The position numbers and the translations under genes were made by a program. From Tillus elongatus (taxonomy: Eukaryota > Arthropoda > Insecta > Coleoptera > Cleridae), in the NCBI GenBank assembly GCA_964006375.1, contig OZ023265.1:148720393-148784392 (forward strand): a DNA stretch of 64,000 nt, read 5' to 3'. The notes under the pieces were generated by a model. The model saw only the letters and a program-made list of their open reading frames with translations, made no database searches and was not told where the DNA came from. Shown here piece by piece: positions 45,095 to 57,050 of the stretch (within the stretch, counting starts at the first letter, position 1; every line of letters starts with the position of its first letter).

Positions 45095-46015
45095 TACTAA
45101 ATATATTTTCCTGACGCATATATAACTATCGTATAAAAAGTGTAAATCATTTCTATGAAAATTTACTACCATAACCCACTTGCTGTGTCCAAACTATTTT
45201 ATAACTTGTGGGTATGTGTATGTATATACTCAAGAGTTTTGTAAATATTACTTTAACAATCTAATATTTTGAGAAGATATGTTTACTGGCAATTGTACGA
45301 AAAAGTTATTGCAATTTTTTTTATGGATGTTAGAAGTTACACTTAAAGCACGCTCGACATCTAAAAAATAATTTTCATAAAGGTAATATATCTTTCTTGA
45401 AGAATTCTATCCTGATCTACGCACATGAGTTTGGCAGAACTACAATGCCACGATACATACCCACGTATTGACGTTAGTAATATAATATTTGAGGAGAGAT
45501 AATAAAGTCAGGATATATAATACGCAACTAATTTTTCAGGCTATTTGCGTTACTGCTTTCTGAGAATTATTTATATCTATACGTAGTATACAAAATAATA
45601 TATTCTTAGCTATATATAAAACAAAATAACATATGACAATAATTAGTTAACCGTTTCAAATTTCACTACATCGTATTTTACACTCTTATTACGGGACGAA
45701 TCAGCCAAATAATGGACTTCCAACTCTGTAACATTGAGAATCCTTCAAACCGCTGCTATTATAAAGGAAGATACCATGTAGACTTTTCATTAAAGTTATC
45801 GACAGGACACTACCACCTGAATATTAGTGGTTGCAATCTCGCACCGATTTTAGGTCCGCCGAATTACAGATGGGACTGTGTTTAATCCCACGGGATCCAG
45901 CGGGATTGGTGGGTTTCTCTTTATTATTCAAAGAAACATATTTTTTACTCAAAATAATCTAAAATGATATTAATGAGAAATTATAAAATTAAAATTAAGC
46001 CCAACGAAACGGCAT
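45095..46015. other. Non-coding stretch
   Basis: One diverged family end at 45155-45195 on the minus strand. No gene recognised. Confidence 0.45.
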
Positions 46016-46019
46016 AAAA

Positions 46020-48960
46020 TAAATATATTTTATTTCAACCACACACCACGAGGGCTCACAGCCTAAATACTATCGTACCGTGGGCGTCGACAAGGAGGAA
46101 AGAGGCAACTTGTTAATTCTGGACTTGAAGGTTTGGAGGTTAGGAGGAGAAGGAAAAACATGTGCCGGCAAGGAATTCCACAAGTTGGAAGTTCTAGTGA
46201 CAAAAGAGCGGGCATAACAAGATGTTCTATGTCTGGTGACCTGGACAGTAAAAAGGTGCATTCGCTCTGTTCCCCTGGTAGATCTGTTGGGGGCAGCACG
46301 TGGAGGAACTATGGAAGAAAGCTCCTCTGAGCAGTGCCTGTGCAGGTATGTATAAAAGAGAGAGGTCACCAACGGCACGTCGGTGGGCAAGGGATGGCAG
46401 CCTTCGGGTGAGAGACGTATAGCTCTCTTCTAAATAGAGTCCAGGATAGCAAATGTAGAAGCGGCAGCGGCACCCCAGATGTGGGAGCAGTATTCGAGGT
46501 TTGGCCTTATTTGTAAAGTACATAAGGTATATAGATTAGCTGGTGAAAAGTATTTTCGAGCCCGGAAGAGAAAACCTAATGTCTTAGCAGCCGCTTCTGC
46601 AATTGATGTGACAGGTTGATGCTAATTGAGATTTCGATCCACAGAAATGCCAACAAGTGAAAAGGACTCATTACTTTGAATAACTTGGTTATTCATTGTG
46701 ATGGGTCTAGGGCTGGTGTATTTCTTATGAGATAGAAAGCAAGACTGAGATTTTGTGGAGTTGAATTTTACAAGATATCTACTTCCCCAGTCTAATATTA
46801 TTTGGAGATCCACAGAGATAGAACCCTCCATGAGTCTGCGATCCTCAACTAATTGGGCTAAAGAGGCAGGCTTAGAATATTGTATATTTGAGTAAAGGGT
46901 GCTGTCATCCGCGTAATTGTGAACTGGGTTGGACGTGCTAAAGAGGAGGTCTTTGATGTGGAGAAGAAACTAAGTAGGGGCTAAAGCTGAACCTTGAGGG
47001 ACTCCTGCATTAATTGGATGCAGTTTAGAGGAATAGCTATCCACGACAGAAGAAATGCTCTGGTTGGAGAGGAAATTTGCTGTCATTGTACATAGTTTTG
47101 GTGGTAGGTCATAGGCCGGAAGATTATTAAGCAGCGCTGCGTGCCAGACCTAATCGAATGCTTTGGATATGTCTAGAGCGACAATCTGGGATTCACCGTG
47201 TAGTTCCATAGACTTTTTCCAAAAATGGGTGACAAAGAAAAGGAGGTCGACAGTTGATCTGCGCTGACGGAATCGATACTGACTGTCGTGGATTAGACTG
47301 TGTTTTCAAGAAATTTTAGTAATTCGGTGTTTATATACTTTTCCATCACTTTAGAAACGACTGAAAGGAGAGAAATGGGCTTGTAGTTGCTAGGAAGCGC
47401 TTTGGATCCTTTCTTGGGGACGGGTTGTACTCGAGCAGTTTTCCAGTTAATAGAGAATATGCCGCTATTATAAGATGTCTGAAACAGATGAGTCAGGACA
47501 GGAGCAAGTTCTGATGCTCATTTGTTGAGAACAATTGCTGGTATCTCGTCAAAGCCAGGGGCTTGCCTGGTATTAAGAAAAGAGAGCATATTTCGTACCT
47601 TTTTAGTTTTGAAAATGATATCCGTCATTTTATGCGCGACATTGGGGATTGTTGGTGGTTGAACATTTGGAGGTGGGTTGAGAGTAGAATTGCCGGCGAA
47701 CAACGAGGCAAAAAGTTCAGCCTTGCCCAGGGTGGTAGAAACAATTTCATCCCCTGAAACAGGAGGTGAGAACGTGCTCTTGCAGAAATTATTCCCAATA
47801 GATTTAACAAGAGTCCAGAAGGGTTTGCTGCCGTTGGAGCTTGAGAGGACTTTGTTTTTAATGTGGTTATTAAACGAGTTTTTGCCTCAGAAAGAATGCG
47901 AACATAGCGGTTTCTTGCGTAGTTAAATACTTGACGGTTGTCTTGACTGGGATTGTGTAGAAGCGTTTTCTACACAATCCCAAGTTTTCTGTGTACGTGG
48001 AATAAATAATTCCATGTCAGCTTGAATAATTTCGGTGAGGTTTTGTGAGATATCAGAAAGGTCAGGATGAGAGAACAGAGAACAGACGCCCATGGAAATG
48101 AGGAAAAGTAATCCCGCGATTCGTCTCAGTTCGCGGAGTTGCAGTGCCAAACAATACGTGGGTGTGATGACTGTGTGACCTCGGGTTGCATTGCGCAGGA
48201 AGCAGTGACCATGCCGTGGTCTGAGCGACTAAGGGGGGCGGTGACTGATATCTTATAGCATTCAGGTTTTGTAGCAAGAAGGAGATCCAAGAGATTTGAG
48301 CTGTGTGTTGGGATGCGAGAAAAGTAAGTAGGTTGCTGAACCATATTGACTAAAGAATTGCTGACTGCAAAGGCATCCGCTGTTTTCCCTTGTGGATCGG
48401 TTTTTGAAGATCCTAGCCATTCCTTATTATGGACATTTAAGTCGCCAAGAATAGTGACCTCAGACGAAGGATATTCAGAAACCAGACAAAGTTGTTGTCA
48501 GAAGGTGACCGCTAAATGCAACAGATGAATTTAGTTTCAGCCCTGAGAAAGAGTTTTATCCATAGTATGTCTTTTCTTCCAGCTTCTGAATTGGGGAGTC
48601 TGGTGCAGGGTAGATTGCTACGGACGTATGCGCACACGCCTCCATGCAATCTAAAGGAAGTAAGGAGCTCATACCTGGGGAAATTAAGGTGATTAGTGGC
48701 TGTTTTGGCACTGATTTGGGTTTCGGTGAGGAAGAGGAGTTGGGGCCTATTAGCCTGGAGGAAATGGTGGACGGAGTTCAGGTTAGAATTTAGGCCACAT
48801 ATTCGAGAAGGATATGTTAAATCTTGATGCTGGCGCCCCCTGTACACCCCTCTCCCGGAGATCCGAATGAAGGGGTATTTTACCTCCGGAATATTTTGTA
48901 CCGACTCGTACACCAGAACCGAAAACGTCCGTTCGGACTTCATGATGCATGGGGTGGTAC
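46020..48960 (-). pseudogene. Near full-length jockey-like LINE with endonuclease and reverse transcriptase
   Basis: Same family as 1105-2556, here keeping the 5' part. Minus-strand pieces in order: apurinic-type endonuclease at 48870-48512 (GLNSNLNSVHHFLQANRPQL, then LLFLTETQIS and FRLHGGVCAYVRS), endonuclease C-terminus and linker at 48344-47923, LNTRQAPGFDEIPAIVLNK before the palm at about 47570, the palm and fingers in broken frames at 47400-46840, and the thumb and C-terminus at 46831-46070. The 3' end near 46025 has an AATAAA signal. At least five frameshifts or stops. The first ORF (nucleic-acid chaperone) is not recognisable. Confidence 0.9.
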
Positions 48961-49080
48961 CTCCTCGGGCGTGAAAAAATCCTTTACTATCACGTAAAGG
49001 AAAATTCCACTACCACCTGCTTGACTCCGATTAGTCGCTTCGTACGACAGGCAGGAGTTACCATGAGCCTATTCTTTTAG

Positions 49081-49515
49081 TTAGTCTCCGTACGAAGAGT
49101 GGTGGGTGGTGGTGAGTCGATCTTTGTGTTCAGATAAGTATTTTAAACATCTAAGATTAAACACCGAGACCACTGTAAGTCTCATCATCTCTCTGAAGAG
49201 ATCTCGACAGCTAGTCCTCCCAGACACCCAACGCAGCACCCGGATTGCTTGCTTTTCTTTAAACAGGATGTCCCGAATCACTGTAGAGTGACCCCACACT
49301 TATATACCGTAGGTGGCGACAGAATGAAAATTGGCATAATATGTCATTCCACACGCTCTTTCATCTGCCACGGTTCTTATTCTTCGCATGGTGAAAACGT
49401 CGGTAGAAAATTTCTCCATCATCTTCATCTAATGAGCCCCCCAAGCAATGGAACCATCAAAAGTCACCCCAAAAAGCTTGAGAGGGTGCTGATTCCTCCT
49501 GCTTGTACTAAATAG
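49081..49515 (-). pseudogene. Another LINE reverse transcriptase C-terminal fragment
   Basis: The minus strand reads KLFGVTFDGSIAWGAH, then MRRIRTVADERACGMTYYAN, FHSVATYGI and, after a stop, VWGHSTVIRDILFKEKQAIR, RTSCRDLFREM. This is the thumb and C-terminal region of a jockey-group LINE different from the copy on its left. One or two stops. Confidence 0.8.
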
Positions 49516-49569
49516 GGCTCTGTGGTTTTTTTCCAAGTTCACTTAACTAAACATTAAATAAAAGGCTTA

Positions 49570-50245
49570 AGTCCATTGGTGTTAAACCACAGCATAGATT
49601 AATACAGCAGGGTCACTATTCTTTCGGCACTTTGATGTTCATTGAGGCACTTTTCTTATCTCTAAAATAGTTTTGCCACTTGTCGATTTTATTACCCATT
49701 ACCCTATTATAAATATAACATCTGGTACAAACTTCAACCCTCACTGTGTTCAGTTCTTTACAGAACTGTATTTAAAATTTCGTTGGCTTTAGACGGATTT
49801 TAATTCCATCAACAACTGAAACATAGCCATCTAAATACCATTATTTGTTTACACTTTACAAATGCTACAATAATAAAATTTAAAATGTCAATGTTAAATA
49901 TGAGAATTGTAACTGGCTGAGACCTGTAAAATATGATCACTTATTTACGCGTATTGTTGCAGTGTGGGTAGTCTAAAAATTCACAATACTAATATTAACA
50001 AAATATTTATTATCAAACGGGATAAACCCAATCACAGAAAAAAATATACACTTAATTGGAAAACGTTGTCATTTAACTATATTGATAATAAGAATTGAGT
50101 GCATGAATTAGACACAATTAAACTGTGAAACTTAAATAAAACCCATTAAACTAATTATTTTGCCTACGTAAAATATTATATTAAATTACACAGGTACGTG
50201 TTCTTCTATAGATATGCACATAGCCAGACGGACACGTACATACAT
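49570..50245. other. Non-coding stretch
   Basis: Nothing recognised. Confidence 0.4.
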
Positions 50246-50248
50246 TAA

Positions 50249-50295
50249 AACCATATACACACGCACACACACAGGCACACACATACACACACAGT
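50249..50295. repeat. (CA)n-rich microsatellite
   Basis: Imperfect ACACAC run. Confidence 0.9.
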
Positions 50296-50403
50296 GTCAG
50301 TATTGATATCGCGTGGTGATGATTTCGTAAAATTCCAACAAGTTGATAACGAATATGCAGTCGAATCTGGGTCAGTTCTTAACAACACAAAATCGGTAGG
50401 TTT

Positions 50404-51625
50404 TTGGACAGTACTTTGGAAAACACAAGAGTGTCGACCTGTAGATTTTCAGTGGACCAACCAATGTTAGGAATCACTTTTACATGTGACTTAAAACGTG
50501 GCACGGATACAGCGTGTAATGAATTACTTTCAAAATTAAACAACTCCATAGCAAAGTGGAAACAAAAAGCTGGAGCACTATCAATTACTGGCAGAAAATT
50601 GATAGTTAATCAAACCTTAGCACTGAAATTGTGGCACCATTGTCAGATCCTTCCATGTAGTAAAAATCATTTAGAAAAGTTGCAGAAAAGACTGGTCGAT
50701 TTTTTAGAGACAGGAATTTCTCTTTCTCTTTTATCAAAAATTAAAGCTTTCCGAATATATACCGTAGCTAGACTTATGGACCTCGCAGAATCACAGACGC
50801 GAATGACGCTGATCGAATATTATATATCACAAAATAACCCATGTTCTCTAGTGTGGCAATGCTTTTTTTGTAAAACACCAAAAAACAATCAATTAGAATA
50901 CTTCATTGTATGTGCAATCCATATTAGAATCCATACAAGACGATATTTACATAAAAGATGTTCCTGAGGGAGACCTCGCATACAGACTCTGCGGCTAAGG
51001 GGCGGAAACAACCCAGCACATCTTGTGCGAGTGTAAAGCTCTGGACCGCAAAAGACAACTGATCTACGATCAGTCTAGACCGGAGACAGAGCATTATAAA
51101 ACTTCACCCTACCAATCTCTGTTCAGACTAGTTCAGAGCACAGTGATTTTGGAATGGATGGAGTGAAAAGACTAAGGGCATACACAATAAGCCAAAAGTT
51201 GCAGTGCTATAGGGGCGGCAAAGTCGCGGACGAGCCCTGAGGGAGAAAAAAAGTCAAAAGAAGACATAGAAAGTATCCCAGCTACAGACTCTCGTTTCAT
51301 CCAGTCATGTACTCCTCCACTGTTTAATTATTGCTGGGCACAAAATGTATTTAAGACCGTAGGCGACTTCATGGAAAAATATGGAGGGCTACCTAATAAT
51401 GAAATTAAAGAAATAATCACATCTCAGTCGTCTGTGCTATTAATGGACCTACTGAGTCATTACCAAAAGATTAAGGAATTCTTCGAAAAGCAACATAAAA
51501 GAGAATCGTCCAAACACTCCAAAACTACATACACCCTCTATTTCTCTTTTGAGCAAGATTCACTTACAGTTTTACATAAAGGAACAAGAAAAATATTGCA
51601 ACCGAAACTTACTTCGGTCTACTGA
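50404..51625 (+). pseudogene. LINE reverse transcriptase C-terminus split by another LINE
   Basis: The frame 50404-50967 reads PMLGITFTCDLKRGTDTACN, then NSIAKWKQKAGALSITGRKL and IVNQTLALKLWHHCQIL, the thumb region of a LINE reverse transcriptase most like the L1/Tx1 group. After the insertion at about 50964-51248 the coding sequence resumes (KEDIESIPATDSRFIQ, FNYCWAQNVFKTVGDFMEKY) and ends at 51625. The two halves are otherwise open, so the insertion looks younger than most damage nearby. Confidence 0.7.
50964..51248 (+). mobile_element. 5'-truncated RNase H LINE insertion
   Basis: Matches 37790-38062: the zinc-knuckle region (CGAGTGTAAAGCTCTGGACC) and the 3' tail ending in GAGGGAGAAAAAAA. 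Confidence 0.85.
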
Positions 51626-51636
51626 GAGACCGAAGG

Positions 51637-52030
51637 CTGGCGTTACCTCTTACTCCATGGTAGCTTAATTTCTCTAGAAGTATCTTAAAGTAGACACAGT
51701 CAAATGCCATGATTAAGTCTCACGCCAATATCGCGGCTGCATGCCGATCGTGAAACGCTTTCGCAACGGCATCCATCAAACTCACCAGTGCTGTTGTTGT
51801 TGACCTACCGGTCTGGAACCGTGCTGGCTGTTGTATTTTCTCAAAAAGTGTATTAACCTTCTTCTCATCAGTTCTTCTAGTATCTTTGAGTAGATATTGG
51901 TCGGTATTTACTGTAATCATCCAAGTAATGTGGCTTAGGTATAGGAATAATCTTCAAAGCCTCGGGAAATCCGCACTCCTGTAAACATTTGTTGAAAGAT
52001 ACAGTCAGAATTTCAGCAATTAACAAAGTT
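51637..52030 (-). pseudogene. LINE reverse transcriptase N-terminal palm fragment
   Basis: The minus strand reads ECGFPEALKIIPIPKPHYLD and SKYRPIST near 51980-51895, then RFQTGRSTTTALVSLMDAVA and FHDRHAAAILA (51815-51720), and after a frameshift IMAFDCVYFKILLEKLSYHG. This is the fingers-palm part of a jockey-group reverse transcriptase, 3'-truncated before the YADD motif. Confidence 0.85.
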
Positions 52031-52034
52031 AACG

Positions 52035-52380
52035 AAAGTATTTAGTATTAATAAATGTCACAAAACAGCATATTAATGTTAAACGCGTCGTTTTGATCTT
52101 GGAACCATTTTCAATTAGAACAAACATGATAATATTTCACATTCATAAAATTTATCAAAATTTAAAAGCCAGCGAGGCAAAACCAGCTGAAGCAATAGAT
52201 ATTAAGATTAAGGCAAAGCTTTTCTTTTATTAAACTTCGCTAAAATGATTATGGTTGACTAGATGACAGGGCTTTAACTAATATTATTTTCACATCGTCA
52301 CAACTTGTATCGCATCGGCGATAAAAATTTCAAAAATTTGTTCTCGCTTAAACGTCTTTAAAAGTATCAAAACATATAGA
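52035..52380. other. Non-coding stretch
   Basis: Nothing recognised. Confidence 0.4.
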
Positions 52381-52384
52381 AAAG

Positions 52385-52656
52385 TCTGCACGCAGCAAGT
52401 GCGTTATGCAAATATGTGTTTTTTTTAAAGCAGGCACCAAATTTGCTTACCAGTATAACCTATATAGTAGAAACTATGTGCCATCTTTCATCAAAATAAC
52501 TTTGTTTCAAAATGTACAAAAACTTCCGGAAGCAAACTTGAGGTTTTCCCGAAAAAACTGGTTTCGTGGTCAACCTTATAGTCTAATAGCAAATTAAGCT
52601 ATTCAAATTTGAAACGTTTAATGAAAATTTGCTACCATAACGCACTTGCTGCGTTG
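52385..52656 (+). mobile_element. Complete short inverted-repeat member of the family
   Basis: Left end ACGCAGCAAGTGCGTTATG at about 52391, right end GCTACCATAACGCACTTGCT at about 52631. About 270 bp, no coding capacity. It continues into the family's interior block (to about 52920), so it is also the 5' part of a longer copy. Confidence 0.75.
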
Positions 52657-52924
52657 CGAATTTATTTTCTTACAAACATGCATTATATGTCAATGGAAAA
52701 TGCAAAAATGCAATAACATAAGGCGTGTTCCGTTAAAAAAAAAGGAATACCGGATATATTGAGCTTTATTCAGTTTTTACGAAAATTCGACAAAAATTAT
52801 ATACCATTAAACGATAAACGATAAAACAGCTAAGACTACTGCCAAAGCATCAGAGAAAGGGTCTATTTGAAATGAATTTTCTGGAAATATTTTTATAAAA
52901 TGAAGGAACAAGACGGTTGGTTAA

Positions 52925-53425
52925 TTTGGTGGTATTTGGTGAAAATAGACATTTTTTCGTCAAAACTCGAGTAATATAACGTTTTAGGGTTTATTTATTG
53001 GAGAACTTTTAATTTCATCAAACATCTGGTATTCTGTGCTAAAATTAAACTAGGGTTTGAATGTGTGGGGGTGGATTATTTCTGACAAAAATTTCGATTT
53101 TTTGTTGTTGCTAAAAACGGTGTAAAAGTCTCAAAACATATAGAAAACTTGAGTCTGGAACGAACATTTTTTCCTGTCGATCGGTCGGTCTGTCTGAATG
53201 TACGTATGTCTGTTAATAGTCGCAATAACTTTCGAACGAATTGAGATATCATCTTGAAATTTGGCATCCAGTTAGCATTCGACAAAGGAACGCTTAAAAT
53301 TGTTTTTGGGTAAAATCGCTTCAGGGGGTAGGGGATACATAAAGGGTGATTTGGTGGAAACGGACATTTTTTCAAGAAAACTCAGGTAATATAACGTTTG
53401 AAGAGTTTATGGGTACAGGAATACA
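52925..53425. repeat. Direct repeat pair about 420 bp apart
   Basis: A segment with ATTTGGTG(A/G)AAA, GACATTTTTTC and GTAATATAACGTTT occurs at 52930-52995 and 53350-53410. Confidence 0.6.
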
Positions 53426-53429
53426 AATA

Positions 53430-53980
53430 TTTTCTTTGTGATCATGGGCCCTAAATTCATTCCACAAGTTTGTCTTCCTGAAGAGAATACATTATTACAA
53501 CTATGTGGAAGTTATGATTCGATTTGCAGCACTATTTTTAAGATGTAAGCAAGGGCAGCTAACATTAGTCCATTTATTTCTTATACACCGCTTTTAACAG
53601 CAGCTATGTAAAGTTGCCTTCATCCTGAATTATAAAATGTGTCTTATAAACTTTTTTGTTTGTTTTGTAATAATTTTCATATAATGAACGCCATTATAGC
53701 AAATTCTAAAGATGTGAGACATCTGTTAATATTAACGCGCTGTACTAATTATTTCTACACACTCGCTTGTTTGCTTATGAAAAGGTCAGACTGCAATTAT
53801 TTTCCTGTGTTATGAGGAATAAATGAATAAATGCTTAAATATCTTTAATGTGCATTACTGCCTTAGAAAATCTAGGCTGCAGCTTGATTTAAAATGCTGA
53901 CATAATTATCAATAAAGTAAACTGTTCGAGATTTTTTTAGATAAGCTTCACTTTTGGCAAAGCTTCAGCATTGATTTTTT
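53430..53980. other. Non-coding stretch
   Basis: Nothing recognised. Confidence 0.4.
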
Positions 53981-53984
53981 TCCC

Positions 53985-54045
53985 CTGGCTGACGCGAAAC
54001 CGGTCGCAGAGAAAAAGTAAGCACTTGTGAAACCAGTGAAGAAGT
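53985..54045 (+). repeat. Deleted relative of the 40033-40137 hammerhead-like fold
   Basis: CTGACG then CGAAACCGGTCGCAGAG and AAGCACTTGTGAA(A)CCAG. Stem II is lost by a deletion of about 12 bases, but GAAAC and a GTC triplet are kept. Confidence 0.5.
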
Positions 54046-54059
54046 CTCTTCCTTATTAT

Positions 54060-54535
54060 TTATAAAAGTACGTTTAAATTAGCGCGAATTAACTTGGACA
54101 AGATGGACCAAAATACGCCGTTTTGTATATCTGCCAGAAGGCAAAGTTATTTAGACCAAATTTCGTACATAGGTTGACCTTGTAGATACTTGAGACTATA
54201 AAGTTTTTATAGTATAAAAAATTGAGTATAGATAACTTTGTAGTTTCTTTGGTAGACTAAATCTGGTCAATAGGCAAAAGATTTTGTATTATAAACAAGT
54301 CTTATTTGTTTATTTTTTAGTCTGGAAGATTTACTTTGAGCTAGAAGTGCAATAGTACAAACCAATTTTAATGAATTCACGAAAGAATGCCATTATATTT
54401 TATATTGAGGAGATCAAACACATAATTATGTTAAATGTTATAACTGATTGTTTAATTTTTATTTTGCTAGCCAATCCTATAGCTAATTTTAAACTGACGA
54501 TATATAACATAACTTGGATCTTTCAGCTTGTACTA
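54060..54535. other. Non-coding stretch
   Basis: Short words resemble family interiors (AGCGCGAATTA, GCAAAGTTATTT). No gene recognised. Confidence 0.35.
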
Positions 54536-54924
54536 TATACAGGGTGACGCATTGAAAACGAAACAGACCGATTTGCGTCCAGAGAATTTTTTTTAAGAAA
54601 CGCTGAAACACACCAATTTTAATATTGAGGGGGACATGTTTTGACATAAAACTCAACTTTGTCACATCAACCCCTTAAGGGTGGTGATAACAACCCTTAT
54701 ATTTTAAATAGGGAACATGGGTCGAGTGTTACATAATTTGAAAGCTCTTTTTTTTCTGAATTCAGGACACTAATTTTTTTGGAAGTTTTATTATCTCGTT
54801 TAAAAATTATTCACAGTTGAAGTTGCAAGAACGTATTTCATTCATTTTTATAAGAAATGCACTAACTACTCAATTTTTCGTTCAAAAAAACTAAAAACCA
54901 AACCAAACGTTCAAAAATGTTTAT

Positions 54925-56032
54925 TCAGTTAAGTAAGTGTTCAAATTGTTGACCACCAGCTTCCATACAAAAGTACAAAATTTGTTCAAAACAAGCTCTG
55001 ACATTCTGGAGCATTTGTGGAGTTATTAGACGGCATTCTTCAACAATGCGTCTCCGTAATTCTTCCAGAGACTCCGGTTCTGTTGTGTAAATTCTACTCT
55101 TTAAATAGCCCCATAGGAAGAAGTCTAAAGGAGTTAAATCCGGCGATCTAGGGGGCCACTCAATAGCACCTCTACGCCCAATCCATTGCTCTGAAAACTT
55201 CAAAAACCCTCTAACACGTTGTGAAAAATGCGGAGGAGCTCCATCTTGTTGAAACACTAATTGATTTTCTTGATAGCGATCATCATTTTCAACAATGTCA
55301 ATTAGTAGAGGGTAAACGATATCTTCTAGTAACTCCAAATACGTTTCGCCACTCAAATTGCCATCAAGAAAAATTGGTCCGATTAAACGGTCTCCAAAAA
55401 TACCAGTCCAGACATTCAAATTCTGTGGAGTTTGAGTGTGGACTTCGTGAACATTTCTTGGATTATTATCTGCCCAATAACGACAATTATGACGATTGAT
55501 TGTAGAGTTTAATAAAAACGTACACTCATCTGAAAAACAGATATTGAACAGAAAGTTCCCGTTATCAGCTATTTGTGCAGTCATAACTTCACAAAACTCC
55601 AGCCGCCGATCAAAATCATCTTCATTCAGTTGTTTGTTGTACAAGATGAATTTTATACGGGTGAAATTTATGATGCTTCAATATTCGCTGAATAGTTCTC
55701 CTTTTGATGTTTGAAACAGTGGCCAATTTTCTCGTGCTTAAAGTTGGGTCTGCAGCAATTTGTCCTAAAACTTCAATCTTAGTAGTCTCATTTCTAACCG
55801 GAAATTCACGTTCAGGATCCCGTTTTTTGTTGGCTACTGAACCACTTTGTCGAAACTTTCCAACTAACTCCAAAATGTATTTTCTGTTAACATGTCTGTG
55901 CGGATGTCGTTCATTAAACAAATTTGCGGTACGGTTGGCACAGTCATCGTTTTTGAAAAAAAGAGTAATTATTTCAACTCTTTCTTCTACAGAATACACC
56001 ATTATGAAATTATTTTTCGGTAGTACTATCAA
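54925..56032 (-). pseudogene. Transposase, nearly intact (DD39D spacing)
   Basis: Two overlapping frames, 56032-55622 and 55644-54925, together cover about 358 residues of a cut-and-paste transposase. The N-terminal domain has VYSVEERVEIITLFFKNDD (helix-turn-helix) and RRTIQRILKHHKFHPYKIHL. The catalytic part has ICFSDECTFLLN (first Asp), RYWADNNPRNVHEVHTQTP, LVFQQDGAPPHFSQR (second Asp) and PPRSPDLTPLDFFLWGYL (third Asp, 39 residues after the second), then an Arg-rich C-terminus ending QQFEHLLN. The join lies at about 55630, where a duplicated ACAA shifts the frame just after HLVQQ. That seems to be the only lesion, so the element is recent compared with its neighbours. Confidence 0.9.
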
Positions 56033-56066
56033 GTATCAAACCGACCGATAAACTGAAATAATAAAC

Positions 56067-56174
56067 CGCATTTCTCTCATTCCGATAAGAAATGTTCTGA
56101 TAGTCAATTTTTTGTGTACAAACCAACAAAACATTGACTATCAGCACATTTCTTATCGGAATGAGTGAAATGCG
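56067..56174. repeat. 108-bp near-perfect palindrome upstream of the transposase
   Basis: Arms of about 48 bp (CGCATTTC, TCATTCCGATAAGAAATG, TGATAGTCAAT) meet around a short spacer near 56120. It sits between the transposase start and the right terminal repeat. Confidence 0.85.
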
Positions 56175-56457
56175 TTTTTGCATCTTCAACTGTGAATAAT
56201 TTTTAAACGAGTTGATAAAACTTCCGAAAAAATTGGTGTGCTGAATTCATAAAAGAAAGAACTTTCAAATGATGTAACACTCGACTCATGTTCCCTATTT
56301 AAAATATAAGGGTTGTTATCACCACCCTTAAGGGGTTGATGCGACAAAGTAGAGTTTTATGTCAAAACATATCTCCCTCAATATTAAAATTGACGAGTTT
56401 CAGCGTTTCTTAAAAAAAATTCTCTGGATGCAAATCGGTCTGTATCATTTTCAATGC

Positions 56458-56460
<3 letters not shown>

Positions 56461-56535
<75 letters not shown>
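56461..56535. repeat. (TA)n microsatellite at a transposon end
   Basis: About 37 TA units directly joined to the right terminal repeat of the mariner-superfamily element. Confidence 0.97.
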
Positions 56536-56538
<3 letters not shown>

Positions 56539-56539
56539 A

Positions 56540-57048
56540 TATGAGAAAATTGAAAATTGGTTCTAGTAATACTAATTCGCGCTCAGTTGTTAATAATAAT
56601 TAATAATCTCGTTATTGGAGATTTTTTCTGCGAAATTTTGCTCATAATATTACTTTTAGTTAACAATGTACCTGTTACTTTTTATTAATACTCTAATTTA
56701 AATTATATAACAATTTGAAAAAATCCTAAAAGTTAAATATTCTTAAAAATGTTTCTTCAGAAATGTGGGCATATTAATTAATAAATTACCTAAATAATCT
56801 TCCACTAAAACTTCAGTCAGAAATATACTGAACACCTGTTTTCTCAATTAATTGTTTATAATTAGTATTTTGAATAAAATGTGTTTTCTAAGACCTGTAG
56901 TCTAAATGTTGGGTGCTGTCACCTTGTAAGTACTGGCAATACCAAGCTCGATCAGGACTAACGTTACTCTAATTTTAGTCTATTTTCGTATTCTTAGGCT
57001 ATAGCGCACAGAGCTCATCGGTAGATGGTGCGACTAGAAGCTGGATAA
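56540..57048. other. Non-coding stretch
   Basis: 56540-56640 resembles the tail of the microsatellite-bearing family (TAATTCGCGCTCAGTTG). The remainder is unrecognised. Confidence 0.4.
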
Positions 57049-57050
57049 TA

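Larger units (their letters stand above)
54540..56460 (-). mobile_element. Mariner-superfamily element with long terminal inverted repeats
   Basis: The left arm, from CAGGGTGACGCATTGAAAAC at 54540 to about 54855, is the inverse of about 56140-56460. A TA precedes the left end. At the right end the outer six or seven bases are missing and a (TA)n run starts at once. The interior holds one transposase gene on the minus strand. Confidence 0.9.

Noticed and set aside
47949..47981. 14-bp perfect hairpin (GGGATTGTGTAGAA) as a regulatory structure
   Set aside because: It lies inside the coding part of a decayed LINE; it may be a small local inversion duplicate or chance.
52925..53425. CRISPR-like or satellite array
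   Set aside because: Only two diverged copies with a long spacer; dispersed repeat blocks explain it.
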